Below, in pieces: positions 7,146 through 13,304 of a DNA stretch of 13,690 nt. This stretch comes from an uncultured Cocleimonas sp. (GTDB lineage Bacteria; Pseudomonadota; Gammaproteobacteria; Thiotrichales; Thiotrichaceae): positions 1 through 13,690 of the forward strand of contig CALISP010000251.1 of NCBI GenBank assembly GCA_938041705.1, read 5' to 3'. The notes beneath the pieces are model-generated. The model was not told the origin of the DNA, did not search any database, and worked only from the letters and a program-made list of their open reading frames with translations. Both the position numbers and the translations under genes were made by a program. The first letter of the stretch is position 1, and each line of letters starts with the position of its first letter.

Positions 7146-7424
7146 ATGGCAACTGCATGCGCGCGACACATTTTAGTGAAAACTAAAGAAGAAGCAGAAT
7201 CGATCAAAAAACAACTAGCAAATGGCAAAGACTTTGGTCAACTAGCGAAAAAACATTCAACCTGTAACTCCGCAAAAAAAGGCGGAGACTTAGGTGAGTT
7301 TGGACCAGGAAAAATGGTAAAAGCCTTTGATAACGTGGTATTCAAAAAACCAGTACTACAAATTCACGGACCTGTAAAAACGCAATTTGGATATCATTTA
7401 ATTGAAACGATCTATCGTAGCTAA
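7146..7424 (+). CDS. ppiC: parvulin-type peptidyl-prolyl cis-trans isomerase
   Basis: This 92-residue single-domain parvulin catalyses cis-trans isomerisation of Xaa-Pro bonds in the cytoplasm, since no signal peptide is present. The sequence spans the whole rotamase fold: ARHILVKTKEEAE at 6-18, the FGQLAKKHSTC helix at 30-40, GGDLGEFGPGKMV at 46-58, and GPVKTQFGYHLIE at 75-87. Length and motifs match E. coli PpiC (93 residues). The ribosome binding site AAAAGAG lies 6 bases before the ATG. It stands alone, transcribed divergently from the HIT gene and separated by about 280 bp from the Spy-like gene. A single-arm copy of the C-rich element follows its stop codon by 12 bases; no paired terminator hairpin is seen there. 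Confidence 0.95.
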   Translation: MATACARHILVKTKEEAESIKKQLANGKDFGQLAKKHSTCNSAKKGGDLGEFGPGKMVKAFDNVVFKKPVLQIHGPVKTQFGYHLIETIYRS

Positions 7425-7436
7425 TTAGAAATTAAG

Positions 7437-7457
7437 AAAGACCATCCCTTACTTTTA
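7437..7457 (+). repeat. C-rich element copy after ppiC
   Basis: Reads GACCATCCCTTACTTTTA after AAA, only a few bases after the ppiC stop. The complementary G-rich arm is absent downstream, so it cannot form the long hairpin seen at 3257-3323. Confidence 0.45.
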
Positions 7458-7586
7458 GACTTTTCCCCGCTTACCCGCGAATTTCCAATATTATTGAAGT
7501 GTTCCTTTGATTCGACCAACATCGACATTTCCTACGTAAAGGTAACGATATACTTTTGGGCTGTTGGTCAGCCTAGAAAAGCAATT

Positions 7587-7603
7587 GTTACAATTTGTTA
7601 CAA
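7587..7603 (+). promoter_or_regulatory. RstA-box-like direct repeat upstream of the Spy-like operon
   Basis: GTTACAA occurs twice with a 10-bp period (7587-7593 and 7597-7603). The internal stretch TACAATTTGTTACA differs at one defined position from the E. coli RstA box TACATNTNGTTACA. Direct repeats of this spacing are typical sites for OmpR-family dimers. A TACTAT hexamer at 7634-7639 could be the -10, and the corresponding -35 position is poor, as expected for an activated promoter. The likely binder is the response regulator encoded in this operon. Confidence 0.55.
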
Positions 7604-7704
7604 CTCTGAGACCTCTATTACAAAGCTAATCCCTACTATGTACTCATGCCAAGGCAATACAGACCCCAGGCATTTAAATAACATTAACTTAATAGGAATT
7701 AGAC

Positions 7705-8157
7705 ATGAAAAAGGTAACAAAAATTATTATTGGTACAATCGCATCTGTAGGTATTTTAGCTGGATCAGGCGCTTATGCAGGCAAGAAGTTTATGGAAGAT
7801 ATGAAGGGTGACTTCATCATCCACAAGCTAGAAAAAAAACTTGACCTTAGTGATGACCAAGTAGATCGTTTAAAAGAAATTCAAAGCTATGCAATAGCAA
7901 AACGAGCAACTCATAAAGAACACCATGATGATACTAAAGCTAAAATGATCGCGTTAATTAGTTCACCAAACTTAGATCAAGCGCAAGTGTTGGCGATGAT
8001 GGATGAGAAAATGCAAACTATGCGAGCTGAAGCACCAATGGCCATTAGTAAAATTGCTGAATTTTCTGATACATTAACAGAAGTACAACGTGCAGAGCTT
8101 TTAAAGATAATCGAAAAAATCAGTAAGAAAAGAAGCCGTGGTGGAAAACGTCACTAA
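7705..8157 (+). CDS. Spy/CpxP-like periplasmic LTxxQ-motif protein
   Basis: This 150-residue exported protein has a signal peptide (MKKVTKIIIGTIASVGILAG, likely cleaved after SGAYA at residue 25). The mature part is helical and very charged, with two LTxxQ-type motifs: LSDDQ at 48-52 and LTEVQ at 124-128. This pair marks the Spy/CpxP family of periplasmic chaperones and stress sensors; CpxP also restrains the sensor kinase CpxA. The tail is basic (KKRSRGGKRH). It is the first gene of an operon with a response regulator (35 bp gap) and sensor kinase, under a regulator-like direct repeat. By analogy with CpxP-CpxRA it may be both target and feedback inhibitor of the pair, but Spy-like chaperone activity alone is equally possible. 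TAGGAA supplies the ribosome binding site. Confidence 0.85.
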   Translation: MKKVTKIIIGTIASVGILAGSGAYAGKKFMEDMKGDFIIHKLEKKLDLSDDQVDRLKEIQSYAIAKRATHKEHHDDTKAKMIALISSPNLDQAQVLAMMDEKMQTMRAEAPMAISKIAEFSDTLTEVQRAELLKIIEKISKKRSRGGKRH

Positions 8158-8192
8158 TCTTTCTTAATAAAGAAATAGCAGAGTAAAAATGT

Positions 8193-8912
8193 ATGCAGAC
8201 GATTTTATTAATTGATGACGATGAACAATTAGCACCACCGCTTAAAGAGTACTTTGCTCGCTACGATCTCACATTAATAAATGAAACTCATCCAGAGAAA
8301 GGCCTGCATCGCTTAAAAGAAAACAAAGAGAGCGATGCAGGTTACCTATCAATAGATTTAGTCATTCTAGATGTAATGCTACCCGATATTGATGGACTCG
8401 AAGTCTGTCGAATGATTCGTCGTGATCCACAGTTCAACAATCTACCGATACTGATGCTTACCGCCAGAGGCGATGTGATGGATCGAGTAATTGGCCTAGA
8501 ACTGGGTGCTGATGATTATTTATCAAAACCTTTTGAGCCACGTGAATTGGTCGCGAGAATCACTAACATTCTGCGTCGTTCGCAACCTCAAGAAGTTGAT
8601 ACTGAATCAACTAAAGATCCATTACAATTCTCTCAATTAGCGATTAACGATAAAAGCCACACAGTGACATTAAATGGCAAAATTATAGAACTCACAGGCA
8701 GTGAATATGGTTTGCTATTACTATTCGCCAGTTCACCCGATATCGCTTTTAGTCGCGATGATATTATCAATCAACTAAGAGGTGTCGATGCCGAATTATT
8801 CACGCGTTCTGTTGATATTTTGGTCAGCCGCTTACGTCAGAAACTCTCACCGCTAAATTGCATTCAAACCGTTTGGGGCAGTGGTTATCGCTTTATGAGT
8901 GCCGAGGCTTAA
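8193..8912 (+). CDS. OmpR-family response regulator (CpxR/RstA-like)
   Basis: This 239-residue protein has an N-terminal receiver domain (1-125) and a C-terminal winged-helix DNA-binding domain (about 143-237). Receiver residues are intact: the acidic cluster Asp8-Asp10, phospho-acceptor Asp60 in LVILDVMLPDIDG, Thr90 in LMLTARG and Lys112 in YLSKPF. The run MLTARGDVMDRVIGLELGADDYL resembles CpxR, whereas the DNA-binding part (IINQLRGVDAELFTRSVDI) is closer in style to RstA, whose box-like site lies upstream of the operon. Residues about 43-53 lengthen the loop before the phosphorylation strand compared with CpxR. It is activated by the kinase encoded 10 bp downstream and probably autoregulates the operon. 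The exact orthologue is uncertain, so no symbol is given. Confidence 0.93.
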   Translation: MQTILLIDDDEQLAPPLKEYFARYDLTLINETHPEKGLHRLKENKESDAGYLSIDLVILDVMLPDIDGLEVCRMIRRDPQFNNLPILMLTARGDVMDRVIGLELGADDYLSKPFEPRELVARITNILRRSQPQEVDTESTKDPLQFSQLAINDKSHTVTLNGKIIELTGSEYGLLLLFASSPDIAFSRDDIINQLRGVDAELFTRSVDILVSRLRQKLSPLNCIQTVWGSGYRFMSAEA

Positions 8913-8922
8913 TGATTAAACC

Positions 8923-10284
8923 ATGAACATCTTAAACAAAATTCGCCACTCGCTATCAATACGTTTGTTGTTGTTATTTATAGCGGCAGCGGTAGTCATT
9001 GTAATCTTATTTCAGACCACTCTTGGGTTTATTATCACCAAGCAAATCAAAACAAAAGTAGCACCTCACGCTCATCAATATCTTCATTATGTACAACAAG
9101 ATATTGGCTACCCACCCAATATTGAACATGCTAAAACACTCGTCAATACGCTGCCTGTCGATATAAAAATTACTGGGCCAGATAAAAACTGGGCATCAAG
9201 CACTCAACTTCCTGATCTTCAAGAGTTACATGATTACCCACATAACAATGATAAAACACAGCAAGTAAGAGTTAATTTTCATGAAGGGCAAGCCAGTGTT
9301 CGCATTCGTCAATTAGTCGATAGAAACAGCAATGTACAACTATTAAACAAAGGCAATTCCGATGATGTCTATGAAATACTCATTTGGACTAAATTCGGCG
9401 ACAGAAAAGAGCGACATCCCGTTGGTTTAATAATTGTTTTAGGAGTTATCCTCGCGATTCTAGGTCTCTTATATTGGCTGATTCGACGTTTATTTAGACC
9501 GATTCAAACCATTCGAAAAAGTGTACAGACTATTAGTAATGGTGACCTAAGCCAGCGCATTCCTGACACAAGCAATGATGAGCTGGGCGAGCTAGCAACA
9601 AGCATCAATCAAATGACAGACAACATCGAACAAATGCTGCAAGCGAAACGACAATTGCTACTTGCGATTAGTCACGAACTTCGAAGCCCAATTACCCGAG
9701 CAAAAGTCTCAACTGCTCTGCTAGAGCCATCAGATAATCAAAGTAATATAGACCGAGATCTAAGGGAAATGGAAGCGATGATCTCTGAGCTATTAGAAGC
9801 CGAACGACTCAATGATAAACATCAAAGCTTAAATAAAACCGACGTCACTCTTAATGAAATAGTTATGTCAGTAATTGATGAGCAGTTTCTAAATGACAAA
9901 GTAAACGTTCAACTCACAAATGAACAACCTCTACAACAACTCGACCCAACTCGTCTGAGATTAGTAACAAAAAACCTGCTAGATAACGCCCTCAAACATC
10001 AAAGTGATGAAGTCTCACCCGTCAAACTAACCACAATGGTAACAGCAGATTCAGTAGTGTTAACAATCGAAGACTTCGGCACAGGAATCGCACCCGAACA
10101 CCTGTCATTACTAACAGAACCTTTCTATCGAGCAGACGCTTCAAGGCAACGAAAAACAGGGGGTTTTGGGTTAGGTTTATATCTGGTGAAATTGATTGTG
10201 GATGCGCATGGTGGTGAATTGAAAATTGAGAGTGATTTGGGTAAGGGAACGCTGGTAACGGTATCTTTGCCGATACAAAAATAA
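8923..10284 (+). CDS. sensor histidine kinase (CpxA/RstB-like)
   Basis: This 453-residue inner-membrane kinase pairs with the preceding response regulator. Order of parts: first membrane helix about 13-38; periplasmic sensor of about 128 residues (39-166); second helix about 167-187; HAMP linker about 188-240, containing PIQTIRKSVQTISNGDLSQR; and a HisKA helix with phospho-acceptor His251 in AISHELRSPITRAK. The ATPase domain has the N box NLLDNALKH (Asn351, Asn355), G1 DFGTGI (384-389), F box FYRAD and G2 GGFGLGLYL. All catalytic elements are intact. The sensor domain shows no cysteine or known ligand motif; it is polar and contains several His. With a Spy/CpxP-like partner in the same operon, an envelope-stress signal is the natural inference. 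The stop codon is followed at once by a single-arm C-rich element instead of a paired terminator. Confidence 0.94.
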   Translation: MNILNKIRHSLSIRLLLLFIAAAVVIVILFQTTLGFIITKQIKTKVAPHAHQYLHYVQQDIGYPPNIEHAKTLVNTLPVDIKITGPDKNWASSTQLPDLQELHDYPHNNDKTQQVRVNFHEGQASVRIRQLVDRNSNVQLLNKGNSDDVYEILIWTKFGDRKERHPVGLIIVLGVILAILGLLYWLIRRLFRPIQTIRKSVQTISNGDLSQRIPDTSNDELGELATSINQMTDNIEQMLQAKRQLLLAISHELRSPITRAKVSTALLEPSDNQSNIDRDLREMEAMISELLEAERLNDKHQSLNKTDVTLNEIVMSVIDEQFLNDKVNVQLTNEQPLQQLDPTRLRLVTKNLLDNALKHQSDEVSPVKLTTMVTADSVVLTIEDFGTGIAPEHLSLLTEPFYRADASRQRKTGGFGLGLYLVKLIVDAHGGELKIESDLGKGTLVTVSLPIQK

Positions 10285-10304
10285 AAAAACACCCCCCTAC
10301 TTAT
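10284..10304 (+). repeat. C-rich element copy after the kinase gene
   Basis: Reads AAAACACCCCCCTACTTATT, beginning at the last base of the kinase stop codon. No matching G-rich arm lies within ordinary hairpin range; the nearest candidate is the imperfect reverse copy at 10972-10992. A weak separate hairpin CTTTGT/ACAAAG (10310-10327) follows without a T-run. Confidence 0.45.
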
Positions 10305-10495
10305 TGACACTTTGTCATTAAACAAAGCTGCAGATTGGATAAGGTACGCCATCCGACAATAGTTTTCTATTGATATAATCATGTCGTATGGCACTGCGTT
10401 TATACTACCTAAGAACCTAACTCTTTCAGGAAATTATTTGGGAAGTGCGAATGGGCGATTTCTCCTGATTAAATGTTGGATGTCCTTTTTACTGT
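10305..10495. other. non-coding stretch before the patatin remnant
   Basis: No gene is supported here. The frame leading into the patatin fragment is closed by a TGA and reads as unrelated sequence until about 10496, marking the 5' truncation point. GGATGTCCTTTTTACTGTTT at 10478 resembles the arm of the inverted repeat at 11063-11133 and the downstream flank of other C-rich element copies. Confidence 0.35.
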
Positions 10496-10954
10496 TTAAC
10501 GGCAGATATGATCTTAGCCTCTGCGTGTTTACCCACCCTTTTCAAAAACGTTGAAATTTATGGCGTACCCTATTGGGACGGTGGTTATATTGGTAAACTG
10601 CCTTTATATCCTTTATTTCGTACCACAAAATCCAGAGACGTATTAATCGTTCAAATTAACCCGATTGAACGTAATAAAACTCCAAAAACCGTACACGCGA
10701 TACAAAATCGCATCCATGAAATATTGTTTAATTCACCCTTATTAAGAGAATTGCGGGGTATTAAATTTGTGCATCGAATCGAAGCCACCGAAAAATTCAA
10801 CCCCTAATCAACCCCTAGTAAAATGTACTCTGAGTGGAAGTTTCTTGCGCATCTGCAGAATATTCACCGTGAATCAGCCAAGATTTTTCTTTATGAAAAT
10901 TATGAGAGTTTGGATGTGAAATCTACACTCGATTTGAAGCATGAGTTTTCTTAA
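10496..10954 (+). pseudogene. patatin-like phospholipase, 5'-truncated remnant with internal stop
   Basis: The frame begins abruptly at LTADMILASACLPTLF and continues through YWDGGYIGKLPLYPLF, DVLIVQINPIERNKTP, IHEILFNSPLLRELRGI and FVHRIE. These are the C-terminal half of a patatin-like lipid acyl hydrolase, including the catalytic-dyad aspartate region Asp-Gly-Gly. A TAA at 10805-10807 interrupts it. Reading on in the same frame gives KMYSEWKFLAHLQNIHRESA and ending STLDLKHEFS, the expected family C-terminus, with a stop at 10952. The N-terminal half with the Gly-x-Ser-x-Gly nucleophile and oxyanion Gly-rich motif is absent, so the enzyme cannot be active. An ATG at 10508 could in principle give a 99-residue product, but it would lack the catalytic serine. 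It appears to be a deletion relic. Confidence 0.8.
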
Positions 10955-10971
10955 AGCTATTTAAAAACCAT

Positions 10972-10992
10972 AAAAAAGGGAGGTTCATTTTT
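10972..10992 (-). repeat. C-rich element copy in reverse orientation
   Basis: The + strand reads AAAAAAGGGAGGTTCATTTT. This is a diverged G-rich arm, located after the end of the patatin remnant and ending in a T-run. It is the only unpaired copy whose G-rich strand is the + strand. Confidence 0.35.
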
Positions 10993-11013
10993 AAAGTTAA
11001 AATCGGGTGTAAA

Positions 11014-11032
11014 TTGACACTCCTCAACTTTT
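11014..11032 (+). repeat. C-rich element copy, degenerate
   Basis: Reads TTGACACTCCTCAACTTTT, followed by GGTTTTTTT. It is about 20 bases after the reverse copy at 10972-10992, and the two pair only poorly (GGGAGGT against ACTCCTC). Confidence 0.35.
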
Positions 11033-11062
11033 GGTTTTTTTGAATAAACGTTAGTTACTTTA

Positions 11063-11133
11063 GGGTCAAACTATGGATGTCCTATTTTTTATCTGTTTTT
11101 TACTTTATAAAAAACATCCCCTATATTTGACCC
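11063..11133. repeat. 71-bp imperfect inverted repeat
   Basis: The ends are perfect 8-bp inverted repeats (GGGTCAAA / TTTGACCC). Inside, the arms stay similar: CTATGGATGT on the left against ACATCCCCTATA on the right, with T-rich and A-rich inner parts, allowing a long imperfect hairpin. The right arm (11109-11130) also resembles the C-rich element. It may be a decayed terminator pair, a small palindromic repetitive element or a miniature mobile element. No target-site duplication was recognised. Confidence 0.5.
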
Positions 11134-11402
11134 ATTTCACTCGACCTTTGGGTAGTTGTAACTGTCACCTTTCGGCTGGCCATTTTAAAATTTTAAATAT
11201 CTAAGATATTCACTCAGAATCGTCTTCACTGCAACCAGCTGAGTTATAGACAAAGGAGCACAAATTTAGAAGCTAGCTATAATACTACACAGTCTCAGTA
11301 TAGTGAGGTAATAAGATGAATTAACTACAAAAATTAGCCTCAATGTTCTTTAAGTAGTATATGATTTCGTTAACCGATTACTAACTAAAGAGAAAGTGAT
11401 TC
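11134..11402. other. upstream region of the CD38-like gene
   Basis: No gene is supported here. It contains a perfect TATAAT at 11278-11283 without a good -35 at normal spacing, and nearby imperfect dyad symmetry (CTATAATACT / AGTATAG, about 11277-11317) that could be an operator. GAGAAAGTG before 11403 provides a plausible ribosome binding site. The stretch near 11150-11185 (CACCTTTCGGCTGGCC) looks foreign to the surrounding AT-rich spacer, but I cannot assign it. Confidence 0.3.
11278..11283 (+). promoter_or_regulatory. candidate -10 element for the CD38-like gene
   Basis: A perfect TATAAT 120 bases before the start codon. The best -35-like hexamer, TAGACA at 11247, is about 25 bp away, which is too far. 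A regulator-dependent promoter or a chance match are both possible. Confidence 0.3.
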
Positions 11403-12401
11403 ATGCTCTATGCCGACAATTACCGCGGAAAAATTCCGTTAGAACTATACATAAAACTGCAAAATACATTCCCTCAGTTAGACGGAGAGGCTGAAACCGG
11501 GTGGCTTCAGCGTGTTAAACATGACCCTATGCTAGCCCAAAAAATGTTCGGCTCACGTGAATTCAAAACAGAACTGATTCAAGCGGTACACCGACGAACT
11601 ATGGCACAAGCTGGTGCGCGCCGAGTGGGACATCAGACGGCAGGGCCTGCACTTATCAAGCTTACTAAGCCCGGAGATAAGAAGGCTAAAACGACGATAG
11701 CCCAAAGATATAATAAGGAGTTCATGATTGCGGATAAAAGCCAATATAAATACGCAAACGAAGCATACGAGCTGTTGATGGAGCAATTTGACGCGTTTAC
11801 ACCGGCGAATGGGAGTATTTTTTGGAATGGTATCAACGAACTTGCACTGGCAAAACTGGTCGATCAGTGGAACACTGAGCTGCAAGGTGAGGTATTTGGG
11901 CAACTGGAGGCCACCACAGCTGCTCGCTATGTCAACAAGCAATTCGAGTGGGAAGACGGTGCATTCAAAAAGTACTTCACTCAGGTGTCCGATCGACTCG
12001 GACAAGCAGCAAGAGGCCACGTCACATCCGTGGTGCGCTGCGGTCTTCGTCACGATTCTATTTTTACGGTGACTGAATTGCCGCGCATGCTTAAATCTAT
12101 GGAAGACAAAATCAAGATAAGGCAGGCACCAATCATCACAGATCTAACGATAGTCGTCATTGAACCTAAGCATCTTGGGGATCGACCAATCGCATCGTTT
12201 ACAAATAACGAAATCACTATGATTCCTATAGTGCGCCCAAATGAATGGCGTATCAACAGCCGAGACGACTGCACCATTGATGGTCGTCTCGGCCTTGGTG
12301 CCCGAGTGCGTGAATATTGGTCGCTACGGGGTAAAAAGCCCGATAGTATTGCCTCGAATAAAATAAAAAATGATTTTACAAAACTCGTCAAATGGCCATG
12401 A
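11403..12401 (+). CDS. putative ADP-ribosyl cyclase/CD38-like NAD-consuming protein
   Basis: This 332-residue protein lacks a signal peptide and membrane segments. Residues about 117-235 follow the CD38/ADP-ribosyl cyclase pattern: SIFWNGI with Trp141 (CD38 Trp125 in the FWSK motif), QLEAT with Glu169 (CD38 TLEDT, Glu146), then YFTQVSDRLGQAARGHV with Ser196 (CD38 FWKTVSRRFAEAACDVV, Ser193) and TELPRML with Glu225 in the place of catalytic Glu226. The CD38 Trp189 position is Phe192. Enzymes of this fold hydrolyse or cyclise NAD. Bacterial ADP-ribosyl cyclase-like domains are known as toxin modules, so a toxin or effector role is inferred. Residues 1-110 (GRKIPLELY-like start, basic linker PGDKKAKTT) and 240-332 are unrecognised. 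The gene is visibly richer in G+C than its flanks, suggesting transfer. Its stop overlaps the start of a small damaged ORF. Homology is by eye only. Confidence 0.55.
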   Translation: MLYADNYRGKIPLELYIKLQNTFPQLDGEAETGWLQRVKHDPMLAQKMFGSREFKTELIQAVHRRTMAQAGARRVGHQTAGPALIKLTKPGDKKAKTTIAQRYNKEFMIADKSQYKYANEAYELLMEQFDAFTPANGSIFWNGINELALAKLVDQWNTELQGEVFGQLEATTAARYVNKQFEWEDGAFKKYFTQVSDRLGQAARGHVTSVVRCGLRHDSIFTVTELPRMLKSMEDKIKIRQAPIITDLTIVVIEPKHLGDRPIASFTNNEITMIPIVRPNEWRINSRDDCTIDGRLGLGARVREYWSLRGKKPDSIASNKIKNDFTKLVKWP

Positions 12402-12568
12402 ATTTAAATCAGGTTATTGAAAATAACCAGTGTGTCATTTGCTGAAACCGAAACTTATCAGATTAAGTGGCAGGATGAGTAGATCAGCATTTTGATGATA
12501 TTTTAATTGACGCAAGAAAAACCTTAACTGAACTATTTCAATCACCTACAACCATGGGATTTGGATAA
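12398..12568 (+). pseudogene. small coupled ORF with two compensating frameshifts, possible immunity-gene relic
   Basis: An ATG overlaps the TGA of the CD38-like gene (ATGA), so translation could be coupled. The frame reads MNLNQVIENNQCVIC and stops at 12443. Shifting by one base from about 12435 opens a protein-like run, SFAETETYQIKWQDE, up to a TAG at 12480. Returning to the first frame from about 12479 gives DQHFDDILIDARKT, then LTELFQSPTTMGFG and TAA at 12566. Joined, these make an acidic protein of about 56 residues with the composition of a real gene, as though one base had been lost or gained twice. I infer a decayed small partner, perhaps an immunity protein for the upstream NADase-like product. 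As it stands only a 15-residue peptide is encoded. No family recognised. Confidence 0.4.
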
Positions 12569-12712
12569 TCTAGTGCTCGCAGGCAGAAAGCTTGCTGCCT
12601 AGCCTGAGAATAGGAATACACCCAAAAGGCATTGTAGCCTCTATCAAGAAAAAAAGATCATTGTCCAGAGCAACAAACAGAAAGGCGTACTTCGCCAGTA
12701 CTGTAGCAAAAG
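12569..12712. other. non-coding stretch between the coupled ORF and its terminator
   Basis: No gene is supported. It contains a 6-bp hairpin AGGCAG/CTGCCT (12581-12600, no T-run). One frame (12574-12762) is open but has no usable start and runs through the terminator hairpin. Confidence 0.3.
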
Positions 12713-12746
12713 CAATGACCACATATAGTGGCTATTGTTCTTTTTT
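12713..12746 (+). terminator. intrinsic terminator of the CD38-like gene unit
   Basis: The stem is CAATGACCAC / GTGGCTATTG, 10 bp with one mismatch and one G-T pair, around an ATATA loop. TTCTTTTTT follows directly. It lies downstream of both the CD38-like gene and the damaged small ORF, defining them as one transcription unit. Confidence 0.75.
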
Positions 12747-12781
12747 GGATTCTTTGGTTTGAATTTAATAGTTAATGTATT

Positions 12782-12803
12782 AAAAAGCCCCCCCTACTTT
12801 TTA
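12782..12803 (-). repeat. C-rich element copy, 3' side of the efflux gene
   Basis: The + strand reads GCCCCCCCTACTTTTTA after AAAAA. On the transcribed minus strand it is a G-rich arm ending in TTTTT, about 40 bases after the efflux gene stop. No complementary arm precedes it. The downstream flank (CTGGCC.TTTAAC) resembles that of other copies. Confidence 0.55.
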
Positions 12804-12843
12804 CTGGCCTTTAACAACAGACCCACTTAGTACAGCCGTTACC

Positions 12844-13278
12844 CTATTCAACAGCAGACTCTGGCAAACCAAAGACGCGATCGAAGGTCCATGTAAAAAC
12901 AATGGCATATATAAAAAAGAACACAAAAAAACCAAGATTAGCAATAAACGCATTTAATGCTGTTATATCCAACCACAAGGCCATCACAGGCACTAGCATT
13001 ACAACTAGGCCACCTTCGAAACCTAATCCATGAAAGAAACGTCTAATAAATGAACGACCTCGGACGGTTTGCCTTGATTCCCAACGTTCAAAAAATGAGT
13101 TGTATATATAGTTCCACGTTAGTGCAATGCTAGAGAAAATAATAGCTAGCACTATGGTTGAAGAGAGTGGTTTATCGAAGATGATACTTAAAATAGGACC
13201 AACAAAAGCAATTGCGAATACCTCATACAAAATAGCTTGAAGAACACGACGGCGCCTGGGTTTCATGACAGGATTCAT
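12844..13278 (-). CDS. PACE-family (AceI-type) biocide/polyamine efflux protein
   Basis: This 144-residue inner-membrane protein has four predicted helices formed by two bacterial-transmembrane-pair units. PACE signatures are readable: RRRRVLQAILYE with Glu19 (the AceI Glu15 position), WNYIYNSFFERWE at 55-67, FHGLGFEGGL at 82-91 in the third helix, and FTWTFDRVFG at 128-137. Family members export chlorhexidine, acriflavine or short-chain diamines in exchange for protons. The first motif has Gln where His is usual (RxxHA in family members). A start at Met5 (13266) would place the glutamate at position 15 exactly as in AceI; neither start has a strong ribosome binding site. It lies 26 bp downstream of a small membrane-protein gene on the same strand, probably an operon. 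The substrate is not predictable. Confidence 0.9.
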   Translation of the reverse strand: MNPVMKPRRRRVLQAILYEVFAIAFVGPILSIIFDKPLSSTIVLAIIFSSIALTWNYIYNSFFERWESRQTVRGRSFIRRFFHGLGFEGGLVVMLVPVMALWLDITALNAFIANLGFFVFFFIYAIVFTWTFDRVFGLPESAVE

Positions 13279-13304
13279 AATAAGATTTTGCTAATGTTGA
13301 ATTG

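Noticed and set aside
7494..7811. 105-codon plus-strand frame across the promoter of the Spy-like gene
   Set aside because: It runs through the regulator site and overlaps the start of the Spy-like gene in another frame; composition is not protein-like.
10125..10394. 89-codon minus-strand frame overlapping the end of the kinase gene
   Set aside because: Antisense to the conserved kinase G2-box region and reading through a C-rich repeat copy; no family match.
11553..12053. 166-codon open frame on the minus strand opposite the CD38-like gene
   Set aside because: It is fully antisense to a gene with clear family motifs; the product is Cys/Ser/Leu-rich with no recognisable domain, as expected for a shadow frame.
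12581..12600. Hairpin AGGCAG/CTGCCT considered as an integron attC site or terminator
   Set aside because: No attC core motifs (GTTRRRY/RYYYAAC) at the edges and no T-run after it.
12574..12762. Plus-strand open frame of about 62 codons after the coupled ORF
   Set aside because: No ATG near its 5' end, no ribosome binding site, and it passes through a convincing terminator hairpin.
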